Assembly (NCBI GenBank): GCA_015063905.1
Contig: SVTF01000003.1
Coordinates: 50,572-114,571, forward strand
Length of the DNA stretch: 64,000 bases
Direction of reading: 5' to 3'
Source of the DNA: Oscillospiraceae bacterium
GTDB lineage: Bacteria > Bacillota > Clostridia > Oscillospirales > CAG-272
This document shows, in pieces, positions 54,208 to 62,619 of the stretch. Below the pieces are notes generated by a model. It saw nothing but the letters and a program-made list of their open reading frames with translations. It was not told the origin of the DNA and did no database searches. Both the position numbers and the translations under genes were made by a program. How positions within the stretch are numbered: position 1 is the first letter of the stretch; every line of letters begins with the position of its first letter.

Positions 54208-54210
54208 AAT
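54182..54210 (+). promoter_or_regulatory. Sigma-A promoter of the KDPG aldolase/KDG kinase genes
   Basis: TTGACA at 54182-54187 and TATAAT at 54205-54210, 17-base spacer. Confidence 0.9.
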
Positions 54211-54241
54211 TATTGTGTATAAAAATGTGGAGGACACAAAA

Positions 54242-55201
54242 ATGAACGATATCATCAAGCAGCTTTCCCTTATAGGTATAGTTCCCGTTATCAAGATCGA
54301 TAAGGTTGAGGACGCAAAGCCTCTCGCTAAGGCTCTCATCGACGGCGGTCTTCCCTGCGCGGAGGTCACCTTCCGTACCGCTTGCGCAAAACAAGCTATA
54401 TCTGTTATCGCAAAAGAGTTCCCCGAAATGATAGTCGGCGCGGGCACCGTGCTTACAAAGGCACAGGTTGACGACGCTATCGAGGCGGGCGCAAAATTTA
54501 TCGTAAGCCCCGGCTTTAACCCCGAGATAGTTAAATACTGTCAGTCAAAGGGTTGCCCTATAGTTCCCGGCATCAACAACCCCACGGGTATCGAGCAGGC
54601 GCTTGAGCTTGGTCTTGAAACGGTCAAGTTCTTCCCCGCGGAGCAGTCGGGTGGAATTAACATGATAAAGGCAATGTCCGCGCCTTACGGCAAGGTCACC
54701 TTTATGCCCACGGGCGGTATCGGACCCGCAAACGTAAACGACTATCTTTCCTTTAATAAGATAGTTTGCTGCGGCGGCTCCTGGATGGTCAAGCCCGATA
54801 TGATCGCAGCAGGCGATTTTGACGGCATTACCAAGCTTGTTCGCCAGGCGGTTGACACCATGCTCGGATTCAAGTTCAAGCATATGGCTATCAACAAGCC
54901 CTCAAAGGATGAGGCCGTTGCTGATGCAAACACGATCGAGAGCATATTTACCATTCCCGCAAAGGTTGGAAATTCTTCCACGTTTGCAGGTGAGGAGATC
55001 GAGATAATGCACGCAGAGGGCCGCGGCACTAACGGTCACGTTGGTATCAAGACAAACTCCGTTGAGCGCGCGGTCTATCACCTCGAGCGCCGCGGCGTTA
55101 AGTTCGATTACAGCACCGCACGCTACGACAAGTCCGGCAAGATCAACTTTATCTATCTTCAGGACGAGATCGGCGGATTCGCATTCCACATTTGTATGTA
55201 A
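54242..55201 (+). CDS. eda: KDPG/KHG aldolase with extra C-terminal VOC-like domain
   Basis: A 319-residue protein. Residues 1-210 are a class I KDPG aldolase: GIVPVIKIDKVEDAKPLAKA, GGLPCAEVTFRT with the catalytic Glu, GAGTVLT, ETVKFFPAEQSGG with the Schiff-base Lys, and FMPTGGIG. It splits 2-keto-3-deoxy-6-phosphogluconate into pyruvate and glyceraldehyde 3-phosphate. A further 110 residues (NGHVGIKTNSVERAVYHLER, then FIYLQDEIGGFAFHI) resemble a glyoxalase/VOC fold, an addition seen in some Firmicutes aldolases with unknown role. GGAGGA precedes the ATG. KDG kinase follows after 19 bases. Confidence 0.9.
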   Translation: MNDIIKQLSLIGIVPVIKIDKVEDAKPLAKALIDGGLPCAEVTFRTACAKQAISVIAKEFPEMIVGAGTVLTKAQVDDAIEAGAKFIVSPGFNPEIVKYCQSKGCPIVPGINNPTGIEQALELGLETVKFFPAEQSGGINMIKAMSAPYGKVTFMPTGGIGPANVNDYLSFNKIVCCGGSWMVKPDMIAAGDFDGITKLVRQAVDTMLGFKFKHMAINKPSKDEAVADANTIESIFTIPAKVGNSSTFAGEEIEIMHAEGRGTNGHVGIKTNSVERAVYHLERRGVKFDYSTARYDKSGKINFIYLQDEIGGFAFHICM

Positions 55202-55220
55202 TATTGAAAGGAATATAAAA

Positions 55221-56249
55221 ATGGCAAAGGTAATTACTTTCGGCGAGCTTATGCTCCGCCTCCAACCCTACAACTACGAAAGATTCGTTCAGTGCGACCA
55301 CGTTGAATTCACCTTCGGCGGCGGCGAGGCTAACGTTGCGGTCTCTCTCGCAAACTACGGTATGGACGTTGCGTACGTTACAAAGCTCCCCACCCACGCG
55401 ATCGGTCAGGCGGCTGTAAACAGCCTTCGCCGCTATGGCGTTGACACCTCCAAGATCACACGCGGCGGCGACAGAGTCGGTATCTATTTCAACGAAAAGG
55501 GCGCTTCTCAGAGAGGTTCCGTTTGCATCTATGACCGCGCTAATTCCGCTATCGCAAAGGCAACTTGCGCGGATTTTGATTGGGACAGCATCTTTGAGGG
55601 TGCAGAGTGGTTCCACTTCACAGGCATTACTCCCGCGCTCGGCGCAAACGTTGTTGAGATCTGCAAGGAGGCTTGCCGTGCGGCAAAGGCACACGGCCTT
55701 AAGATCTCCTGCGACTTGAACTACCGCGGTAAGCTCTGGACCAGAGCCGAGGCTCGCGAGGCTATGACCGAGCTTTGCCAGTACGTTGACGTTTGCATCT
55801 CCAACGAGGAGGACGCAAAGGACGTATTCGGCATCGAGGCGGAGGCAACCGATATTTACGGCGGTAAGCTCAATCATGACGGATATAAGTCCGTCGCAAA
55901 GCAGCTCGCGGACAAGTTTGGCTTTGAGTACGTTGCTATCACGCTCCGTGAGAGCCACAGCGCATTCGATAACGGTTGGTCTGCTATGCTCTACGACGTT
56001 AAGGCTGATAACTACTGCTTCTCCAAGAAGTACGAGCTTCATATCATCGACCGCGTTGGCGGCGGTGACTCCTTCGGCGGCGGTCTTATCTACGGTCTTA
56101 TGAACGGTAAGGACGCGCAGGCGGCTGTTGAGTTCGCAGTTGCGGCGTCGGCGCTCAAGCACTCCATCGAGGGAGACTACAATATGGTCACTCTCGCTGA
56201 GGTTGAAAAGCTTGCAGGCGGCGACGGCTCGGGTAGAATTCAGAGATAA
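55221..56249 (+). CDS. kdgK: 2-keto-3-deoxygluconate kinase (PfkB family)
   Basis: A 342-residue sugar kinase. MAKVITFGELMLRLQPYNYE and FGGGEANVAVSLANYG open the fold. The catalytic segment is RVGGGDSFGGGLIYGLM. It phosphorylates KDG to KDPG for the aldolase encoded just upstream. The start at 55221 has GAAAGGAAT; the frame is open far upstream inside the aldolase gene but this ATG is the only supported start. Confidence 0.92.
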   Translation: MAKVITFGELMLRLQPYNYERFVQCDHVEFTFGGGEANVAVSLANYGMDVAYVTKLPTHAIGQAAVNSLRRYGVDTSKITRGGDRVGIYFNEKGASQRGSVCIYDRANSAIAKATCADFDWDSIFEGAEWFHFTGITPALGANVVEICKEACRAAKAHGLKISCDLNYRGKLWTRAEAREAMTELCQYVDVCISNEEDAKDVFGIEAEATDIYGGKLNHDGYKSVAKQLADKFGFEYVAITLRESHSAFDNGWSAMLYDVKADNYCFSKKYELHIIDRVGGGDSFGGGLIYGLMNGKDAQAAVEFAVAASALKHSIEGDYNMVTLAEVEKLAGGDGSGRIQR

Positions 56250-56266
56250 ATTTGATAATGATGGAT

Positions 56267-56346
56267 TGCGGGGGAGGAAAAACTTTTTGATAAAAGTTCT
56301 TTGCTCCCCCGCCCCCCTCCTTTTCAAAAACTTTTTTGGAGCAGGG
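56267..56346 (-). repeat. Dispersed G/C hairpin repeat between kdgK and the GH28-like gene
   Basis: GCGGGGGAGGAAAAACTTTT pairs imperfectly with the segment ending at 56312. CCCCCTCC and CAAAAACTTTTTTGG segments follow. On the minus strand the order matches other family members. Confidence 0.65.
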
Positions 56347-56422
56347 GTTGGTTCAGGCTTTCAGCTCTTCCATGCGATTTTAGTTGGCTCTAAATTTTCA
56401 GTTTTCAATTATTGGTGATTTT

Positions 56423-57703
56423 ATGATTTACAGTATTACAGATTTCGGCGCGAAGCCCGAAAACACGATAAACACAAAAGAGATACAGTCTGCAATAGAC
56501 GCGTGCTTTTTGGCGGGCGGCGGCGAGGTTACGGTTCCCGCGGGCGACTTTGTCACGGGTGGCTTGCGTCTGCGTTCAAACGTCACGCTTCATCTTTTGG
56601 CAAACGCTCACCTTGTGGGCAGCCTTGATCCCGAGGATTATGTTGGCTACATAAACGATGAAATTGAGCCTATACCCGAGGACGAACGCGAGGCGGTGGT
56701 ATCCACCGTAGTCGAGGGGCACGTTTCTCGCTCCGCTATTCCCTATAGCCGTTGGAATAATGCCATAATTCGCGCCATCAAGGCTAAAAACATTGCCATA
56801 ATCGGCGATGAGGGCTCGATTATTGACGGTCAAAACTGCTTTGACGAGCAGGGCGAGGAGCATTACAGAGGTCCGCACGCCATCAACATGTGGTTCTGCG
56901 AGGATATACGGCTTGAGGGATACACCGTCAAGGACAGCGCAAACTGGGCACACGCAATACACAATAGCCAGAACATCAGCGTTCGCGGCATCACCGTGCT
57001 TGCAGGTCACGACGGATTTGACGTTCGTACCTGCGACAACGTTCTGGTTGAGGATTCGAGCTTCCTCACGGGTGACGATTGCATTGCGGGCTTTGACAAT
57101 ATAGGTGTTTTAATTCGCAACTGCTATTTCGAGAGCTCCTGTAGCCTGCTGCGATTTGGCGGCACGGACGTGCTTGTAGAAAACTGTCACGGCAAGGACC
57201 CCGCGACCTACGGCTTCCGCGGACATCTTTCACCCGAGCAAAAGAAAAACCGCGCCGACACGGACGAAAATTGCCGTCACACCTGCCACAATATCTTTCT
57301 CTATTATTGTGACAACCGCGCCAATATCAGACGCACCCCCGGCAACATAGTCATCAGAAGCTGCACCTTTGACGGAATAAAGAAATTGCTAAATCAGCCC
57401 TTTGGACACGTCTGGTGCTGCAACCGCGCGCTTGACAACATAACCTTTGAAGATTGCACCGTTAACGGTCTTTACGAGGCGTCCTCTGTGACCTGCCCCG
57501 AGGGAGAGCCCTTGACGGTAACCTTAAAGAATTGCAGGCTTACCGCCCGCCAAGGCTTTGAGAACGCAAATATCATCGAGGGCACAGGCATGCGCTCCAT
57601 CGTTTTCGACGGCGTCACGCTCCAAGGCTTCACTGCCCCTACCGTAGTATGTAATGCGAAGTGCGAGGTGTCATCTGATACTCCAATAAGGATTTTAAAT
57701 TGA
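56423..57703 (+). CDS. GH28-like (polygalacturonase-fold) beta-helix protein
   Basis: A 426-residue right-handed beta-helix protein. ITDFGAKPENTINTKEIQSA and VTVPAGDFVTGGL-type residues (EVTVPAGDFVTGG) are the usual N-terminus of pectin-lyase-like glycosidases. Successive NISVRGITV, NVLVEDSSF and VLIRNCYF turns form the helix, and LTGDDCIAG carries the GH28-type Asp pair. The usual GHG and R-I-K motifs are not visible, so the activity is uncertain. Location after KDPG aldolase and KDG kinase suggests uronate-containing substrates. No signal peptide is seen, so it may act in the cytosol. The ribosome site is weak. Confidence 0.75.
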   Translation: MIYSITDFGAKPENTINTKEIQSAIDACFLAGGGEVTVPAGDFVTGGLRLRSNVTLHLLANAHLVGSLDPEDYVGYINDEIEPIPEDEREAVVSTVVEGHVSRSAIPYSRWNNAIIRAIKAKNIAIIGDEGSIIDGQNCFDEQGEEHYRGPHAINMWFCEDIRLEGYTVKDSANWAHAIHNSQNISVRGITVLAGHDGFDVRTCDNVLVEDSSFLTGDDCIAGFDNIGVLIRNCYFESSCSLLRFGGTDVLVENCHGKDPATYGFRGHLSPEQKKNRADTDENCRHTCHNIFLYYCDNRANIRRTPGNIVIRSCTFDGIKKLLNQPFGHVWCCNRALDNITFEDCTVNGLYEASSVTCPEGEPLTVTLKNCRLTARQGFENANIIEGTGMRSIVFDGVTLQGFTAPTVVCNAKCEVSSDTPIRILN

Positions 57704-57709
57704 TAGTTC

Positions 57710-57785
57710 TGCGGGGGGAAGGAATACTTTTTAAGGAAAAGTTTTCCTTCCCCGCACCCCTATTTTTTCAAAACCTTTGGGGCTA
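57710..57785 (-). repeat. Dispersed G/C hairpin repeat after the GH28-like gene
   Basis: An inverted repeat at 57710-57756 (TGCGGGGGGAAGGAA and complement with small mismatches) is followed by TTTCAAAACCTTTGGGGCTA. It is oriented on the minus strand and may terminate the aldolase-kinase-glycosidase transcript. Confidence 0.65.
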
Positions 57786-57823
57786 CAATCGCAAAATTAT
57801 TTGAATTATTTTTCAAAAAGCTA

Positions 57824-57852
57824 TTGCAAAACATAAATAAATATGATATAAT
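57824..57852 (+). promoter_or_regulatory. Promoter of the tRNA-Thr locus
   Basis: TTGCAA at 57824-57829 and TATAAT at 57847-57852, 17-base spacer. The start would lie immediately before the truncated tRNA copy at 57862, not the complete tRNA. Confidence 0.75.
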
Positions 57853-57859
57853 ATTTGAG

Positions 57860-57941
57860 TCGCTGGTGTAGCACAGTCGTGTAGTCATACCACCTTCGGT
57901 GGTGAGGCACTACCTCGTTGTGCCACACGCGCTCATTCTTC
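57860..57941 (+). repeat. Duplicated tRNA-Thr 5' segment with inserted hairpins
   Basis: The 20 bases at 57860-57879 (TCGCTGGTGTAGCACAGTCG) recur exactly at 57940-57959, the latter being the 5' end of the intact tRNA. Between them lie hairpins ACCACC/GGTGGT (near 57889-57903) and GGCAC/GTGCC (near 57906-57924). The rest of the first tRNA copy is missing. Confidence 0.8.
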
Positions 57942-58017
57942 GCTGGTGTAGCACAGTCGGTAGTGCAGCTGATTCGTAATCAGCAGGTCGTGTGTTCGAG
58001 TCACATCACCAGCTCCA
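57942..58017 (+). tRNA. tRNA-Thr(CGT)
   Basis: A complete cloverleaf with a 7-bp acceptor stem (GCTGGTG/CACCAGC), the D arm GTAGCACAGTCGGTAGTGC, anticodon stem GCTGA/TCAGC around loop TTCGTAA (anticodon CGT, reads ACG), and T loop TTCGAGT. The 3' CCA is encoded at 58015-58017. It is transcribed alone and followed by a terminator. Confidence 0.95.
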
Positions 58018-58021
58018 AAAC

Positions 58022-58050
58022 AAAAAAGAGGGTTTTATACCCTCTTTTTT
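58022..58050 (+). terminator. Terminator after tRNA-Thr
   Basis: AAAAAAGAGGG and CCCTCTTTTTT with a 7-base loop. Confidence 0.92.
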
Positions 58051-58189
58051 GTTTTGAATCTCGTCATTGACGAAGAACACCTTGAATGCGAAGCATTCGA
58101 TCGCTTTGCGCACAAGTTGAGCACCAATCTAACATCCCGACAAATCAAAATTAAAGGCCTCCGTAAATTTTCGCAATCGTTATACACAA

Positions 58190-58229
58190 AAAAATCCTCG
58201 CAAGACATATCGTCTTTACGAGGATTTTT
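58190..58229 (-). terminator. Terminator of the phosphonate operon
   Basis: AAAAATCCTCG and CGAGGATTTTT enclose an inner AAGAC/GTCTT stem, with a T7-type tail on the minus strand, directly after the decarboxylase stop. Confidence 0.9.
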
Positions 58230-58231
58230 GT

Positions 58232-59335
58232 TTATTTCAAATATTCCATAAAGCTTTCTTTATTCTCTTTTGCTGTGGTGGTAGGTCTGCCGAGATCGGA
58301 ACGCGCGCCGATGGCGCATTTGACCTCGATAAAGCTGAGCTCAACCCTTTCCTTCGCTGCCTCAAGCTCGCGATCAAGCGCATCAAAGCTATCTACACAC
58401 GCGGCGTACGGATATCCGCATCCCTTTGCGATAGCCACAAGGTCGATCTTCTCGGCAACTGTGGGAAGTCCGCCGACGGTCTCGTGCGAGCCGTTGTTTA
58501 TTACCACGTGGACGATGTTTTCAGGAGCATTTGCACCAAGCGTTGCCATACTTCCCATATGCATAAGCACGGCTCCGTCACCGTCAATTATCCAGATCTT
58601 GCGATCGGGCTTTGCCGCGGCGATGCCAAGCGCGATGGACGAGCTGTGCCCCATCGAGCCGACGGTCAAAAAGTCACGTCCGTGATGAGTATTCGCTGTC
58701 TCTCGGATCTCGAAAAGCTCGCGCGACGCCTTGCCGGTTGTGGAAACGATGACGTCATCACCCGTTACGGCGGTGATATGCTCTATTATACTCTCGCGCG
58801 TCATTGTATTTGCGTTTGAAAACTTTATCTTTTTGTCGAATTCAAGCGCGCCCTTCTTTACGACTATCGCCGCCTGCTTGCCAAGCGCAAATAGCTCGTC
58901 AAAACGCTCCATAGCCGCGTCAAGCTCACATCTTTCGGTGTCCTTTGACAAAACGAACGTCGCAATATCCATGTCCTCGAGCATTCGGAGCGTTATCTCA
59001 CCCTGAAAAACATGCTGAGGCTCGTCGTGAACGCCGGGCTCACCGCGCCAGCCTACGATAAAAAGGCAAGGAATTCCGTACACTTTATCGTTAAGCAAAG
59101 ACGCCACGGGATTTACCACGTTGCCAAGTCCGCTGTTCTGCATATAGACCACAGGCACCTTTCCCGTTGCAAGATGATACCCTGCCGCGAGTCCTACGGC
59201 ATTGCCCTCGTTTGCCGCGATAACGTGATTCTGTGAAATGCCGTACTTATCAAAAAGATAATTGCAAAGCGGAGAGAGCAGGCTGTCGGGCACCCCTGCA
59301 AAATATTCAAACTTTTCCAAAAAATCAATCTTCAT
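58232..59335 (-). CDS. ppd: Phosphonopyruvate decarboxylase
   Basis: This 367-residue thiamine-diphosphate enzyme converts phosphonopyruvate to phosphonoacetaldehyde, the step that makes phosphonate synthesis irreversible. FAGVPDSLLSPLCNYL, ANEGNAVGLAAGYHLATGK and MQNSGLGNVVNPVASL form the N-terminal pyrimidine-binding part with the catalytic Glu. IWIIDGDGAVLMHMGSMATL and VINNGSHETVGGLPTV form the ThDP pyrophosphate site. Normal length. It overlaps the end of the dehydrogenase gene by 11 bases and is the last gene of the operon. Confidence 0.95.
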   Translation of the reverse strand: MKIDFLEKFEYFAGVPDSLLSPLCNYLFDKYGISQNHVIAANEGNAVGLAAGYHLATGKVPVVYMQNSGLGNVVNPVASLLNDKVYGIPCLFIVGWRGEPGVHDEPQHVFQGEITLRMLEDMDIATFVLSKDTERCELDAAMERFDELFALGKQAAIVVKKGALEFDKKIKFSNANTMTRESIIEHITAVTGDDVIVSTTGKASRELFEIRETANTHHGRDFLTVGSMGHSSSIALGIAAAKPDRKIWIIDGDGAVLMHMGSMATLGANAPENIVHVVINNGSHETVGGLPTVAEKIDLVAIAKGCGYPYAACVDSFDALDRELEAAKERVELSFIEVKCAIGARSDLGRPTTTAKENKESFMEYLK

Positions 59336-60446
59336 ATCTTAAAATTTCTCCATAGAGCGTATAGAGTGCATCGTAATCAAGCGCGATGGGGTTGTTGGTC
59401 AATCTTTCGACGTTGACCGAGCCCGCAAGAAGCATAAGCTCCGCTTCCCTATCACGCGGCACGGGACCGACTATTCCCATCCTCAAAAGCAAGCTTTCGT
59501 ACCATTCGATAGCCTCTGTCGCACAATTTTTGCCCATAGCCTTGGCGATCTCGGCAAACATCTCGCAAATAAAGACGTATCCGCGCTTATCGGTGCATTT
59601 TTCACCGTGCGAAAGCATATATCTCCAGACTCGCGGTAAGGAAATACCCACCGAATGACCGTGCGGAAGACCGTACAGCGTAGTCAATTTATAGCTCATC
59701 GCATGCGGCGCGGTCGTAGCGGTAACGTTTATTGCCTGCCCCGCAAGACACGAGCCCAACATTATATTTTTCGCGACCGTTTCGGTCACTTCGCCGAAAA
59801 CGTATTCTTCGACGTTTTCAACTATCAGCTCTATCGCCTCTTTGGCAAGCGCGCGCGACTCACACGTCGAATACACCGACCAGTAGGACTCGATGGCTTG
59901 ACAAAGCGCGTCAAGCACCGTGCATTTTTTTTGATACAAAGGCAGGCTGTAGAGCACCTCGGGCAAGAGTATCGCCACGTCGGGCACGATGCAATCGTGT
60001 CTTACCGACTGCTTTTCGCCCTTGTAATATATAACGGAAAATCTAGTGGATTCGCTTCCCGTTCCCGCCGTGGTGGGAATAGCTAAAAGCGGAATATCGC
60101 TCTGCTTCGCCTCTTGCTCAAGATAATTGACAGAAGCGTCCATAGGCGCATAAAGCTTTATGCACTTGGCAACGTCCATGGCACTGCCACCGCCGATGGC
60201 GATCAAAAGGTCGCATTTCTCTCTTTTGAACTGCTCGACCGCGGGGACGATATCCTCGTACTGCGGATTGGGCGAAAAGCCCCTGAAATACACATGCGGC
60301 ACGTCAAGCGACTCGATATATCTGCCAACGCCAAGCCTTGACGCTGAATTTCCGCATACGACCATTATTTTTTTCGCGCCGTAAGATTCTATGATCTCGC
60401 CGATCTCGGCGTAAGACTTAACGCCACAAATTATCCTCTGACTCAC
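59325..60446 (-). CDS. Iron-containing alcohol dehydrogenase, probable phosphonoacetaldehyde reductase
   Basis: A 373-residue group III (iron) alcohol dehydrogenase. DLLIAIGGGSAMDVAKCI binds the nucleotide, and AIPTTAGTGSE is typical. The metal ligands lie in HAMSYKLTTLYGLPHGHSVG. Between PEP mutase and phosphonopyruvate decarboxylase, it most likely reduces phosphonoacetaldehyde to 2-hydroxyethylphosphonate, as PhpC-type enzymes do. The start is the GTG at 60446 with GGAGG, two bases after the pepM stop; an upstream in-frame start would overlap pepM by 46 bases and has no site. Confidence 0.88.
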   Translation of the reverse strand: MSQRIICGVKSYAEIGEIIESYGAKKIMVVCGNSASRLGVGRYIESLDVPHVYFRGFSPNPQYEDIVPAVEQFKREKCDLLIAIGGGSAMDVAKCIKLYAPMDASVNYLEQEAKQSDIPLLAIPTTAGTGSESTRFSVIYYKGEKQSVRHDCIVPDVAILLPEVLYSLPLYQKKCTVLDALCQAIESYWSVYSTCESRALAKEAIELIVENVEEYVFGEVTETVAKNIMLGSCLAGQAINVTATTAPHAMSYKLTTLYGLPHGHSVGISLPRVWRYMLSHGEKCTDKRGYVFICEMFAEIAKAMGKNCATEAIEWYESLLLRMGIVGPVPRDREAELMLLAGSVNVERLTNNPIALDYDALYTLYGEILRYED

Positions 60447-60448
60447 CT

Positions 60449-62458
60449 TTATTCCTCCGGAATAAGCGTAATTATATCCTTTATCGACATACACATATCG
60501 TCCGCCTCTTTGGCACGACGGTTTTCAAGTATTGTCCTCGCCACGTTCTGCATTGCGGGGAAACCGCTTCTCGTCAACTGATTTGCGTATATTACCACGT
60601 TGACGCCGCACGCCTTGAATTCATCCTCGGTTACAGAATTAAAGGACGTGGGAACGACCACGATAGGCGTAGTTTTGTCCTCTTTTCTGAATCTTTCAAC
60701 GAATTCAAATATTTCAGCGGGGTCTTTTTTGCGGCTGTGTATCATAATGGCATCCGCGCCTGCCTTGACGTATGCAAAAGCACGCGTCAGCGCATCGTCC
60801 ATACCCATTTCAAGAATAAGGCTTTCGATACGCGCGCATATCATAAATTCGGGCGTTTTCTGTGCCGCCTTGCCCGCGCTTATCTTTGCGCAGAAGTTTT
60901 CAATGCTGTCCTGCGTCTGCGCGACCTCAGTGCCGAAGAGCGAGTTCTTTTTAAGTCCCGTTTTGTCCTCGATAATGACCATCGAAACGCCCATTCTCTC
61001 AAGACTGCGCACAGTATAGACGAAGTGCTCGGTCAGACCGCCCGTGTCGCCGTCGAAAATGATAGGCTTGGTCGTGACCTCCATGATATCGTCGATAGTG
61101 CGGAAGCGCGACGTCATATCGACAAGCTCGATATCGGGCTTGCCCTTTGCCGTACTGTCGCAAAGGCTGGATATCCACATAGCGTCAAACTGATAGGTCT
61201 TGCCGTCGCGCAACACCTTTGTGTTCTCGCAGATGAGTCCCGTAATACCGCTGTGCGCCTCAAGCGCCGAAACGCAGCCCTTCATTCCGATAAGCTTTTT
61301 GAGTCTTGAACGGCGGAAATCGGGTGTTGACATCTGTGCGCGCGACGCCTTTTCAAGCTCCAAATACTTGGGATCGTCCGAATACTTGTATTCAACGAGC
61401 TTGCCTCCGTATTCTGCAAGTATCTCGACCACCTCGTCTCGAATGGGCTTCTGGAAGCCCGTCTTCCAGTCGTCACCGTGGACGACAAAGTCGGGGCGAA
61501 GTCTGTGCAGGTTTTCGGCATAGCTAAGCTCCTTTTGCTCAACGACCGCGCAAACGCCGCTTATGTTTTCAAATATCGACTTTCTCTCCTCGTAAGGCAT
61601 AAGCGGAAAACGCTTATAGCTTGCTACTGCCTCGTCGGACAGCACACCGATAGTCAGTTTCCCAAGTTTTGCCGCCTTTTTGATGATGGCAATATGACCG
61701 CTATGCAACATATCGGCGGAAAAGCACATATAAACGCTTCTCTGCTCAAGCTCGTGCACCTTTGCTGAAACGACGGAAAGATCCTCGGGCGTGTCTATCT
61801 CGGCGCAAAGCGCATCGGCGAAGTCGAGCGGGATTATTTTACACTTATCGGACACTTCGTTGAAGGCATTTTCGGCATAGCAACGGCGGTTGTCGCTCTC
61901 GCAAAAGCGCACCATCTCGTCAAGCCAGACCTTGAAATCGTCGGCTCTCAACTTGTAGAGTGGCTGAGCCGCCATAACGTCGGTGAAAAATTCAATGCCT
62001 ACCTTATCTATTCTGCCATTGTGAATGACCGCCTTGAAGTCCTTTTCGGGAAGCGCCAACGTGGAGCTTACCGTCATGCAGCTCTCCTCGCTCTCAAGCA
62101 CACGTGCGAAAACCTCCTCCTCAAACACAAGGTCACCGTGCATAAGCACGATGTCGTCGCCGTACAGCTCGTCCTTTGCGCAATAGATGGAGTATATATA
62201 GTTTGTCTTGTCGTACAGGGGATTGTTAACGAAGGTGAAATGTAATGGAAGGTCTAACGAACGGCAATAGTTTACAAGTATCTCGTTATAATATCCCGTG
62301 GTCATAACGACCTCGCGGATACCCGCATCGGCGATCAGGCGAAGCTGGCGTGAAAGAATGGTATCGCGACTTGTAATCTCGGTCATACACTTGGGGTGCT
62401 CACTCGTAAGAACGCCCATTCTGTGTCCGAGTCCCGAATTTAAGACCAGTGCTTTCAT
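60449..62458 (-). CDS. pepM: Fusion of NTP-transferase, cytidylyltransferase and PEP mutase
   Basis: A 669-residue three-domain protein. Residues 1-225 are a LicC-type nucleotidyltransferase (NSGLGHRMG, later HGDLVFEEE). Residues 235-360 are a second, HxGH-type cytidylyltransferase with HSGH at 252-255. Residues 375-650 are PEP mutase, with the diagnostic EDKTGLKKNS beginning at Glu497. PEP mutase makes phosphonopyruvate, the entry to nearly all phosphonates. The cytidylyltransferases probably activate the final phosphonate as a CMP ester for transfer to a glycan or lipid; this part is inference. GAGGT precedes the ATG. Confidence 0.93.
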   Translation of the reverse strand: MKALVLNSGLGHRMGVLTSEHPKCMTEITSRDTILSRQLRLIADAGIREVVMTTGYYNEILVNYCRSLDLPLHFTFVNNPLYDKTNYIYSIYCAKDELYGDDIVLMHGDLVFEEEVFARVLESEESCMTVSSTLALPEKDFKAVIHNGRIDKVGIEFFTDVMAAQPLYKLRADDFKVWLDEMVRFCESDNRRCYAENAFNEVSDKCKIIPLDFADALCAEIDTPEDLSVVSAKVHELEQRSVYMCFSADMLHSGHIAIIKKAAKLGKLTIGVLSDEAVASYKRFPLMPYEERKSIFENISGVCAVVEQKELSYAENLHRLRPDFVVHGDDWKTGFQKPIRDEVVEILAEYGGKLVEYKYSDDPKYLELEKASRAQMSTPDFRRSRLKKLIGMKGCVSALEAHSGITGLICENTKVLRDGKTYQFDAMWISSLCDSTAKGKPDIELVDMTSRFRTIDDIMEVTTKPIIFDGDTGGLTEHFVYTVRSLERMGVSMVIIEDKTGLKKNSLFGTEVAQTQDSIENFCAKISAGKAAQKTPEFMICARIESLILEMGMDDALTRAFAYVKAGADAIMIHSRKKDPAEIFEFVERFRKEDKTTPIVVVPTSFNSVTEDEFKACGVNVVIYANQLTRSGFPAMQNVARTILENRRAKEADDMCMSIKDIITLIPEE

Positions 62459-62513
62459 AATTTTACCTCTATATATTCAGATTGCTTTTGTCAAAGCATT
62501 TTAATGCGTAACA

Positions 62514-62542
62514 ATTATACCATTTATCACAAGAAAAGTCAA
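62514..62542 (-). promoter_or_regulatory. Sigma-A promoter of the phosphonate operon
   Basis: Minus-strand TTGACT (62542-62537) and TATAAT (62519-62514) with a 17-base spacer, about 55 bases upstream of pepM. Confidence 0.85.
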
Positions 62543-62619
62543 CATAAATTTATTTCCTACATATTTTTAAGATAACACTTTATCTATCAAGCATTTCTGC
62601 CAATATAAATCACTGCCCT

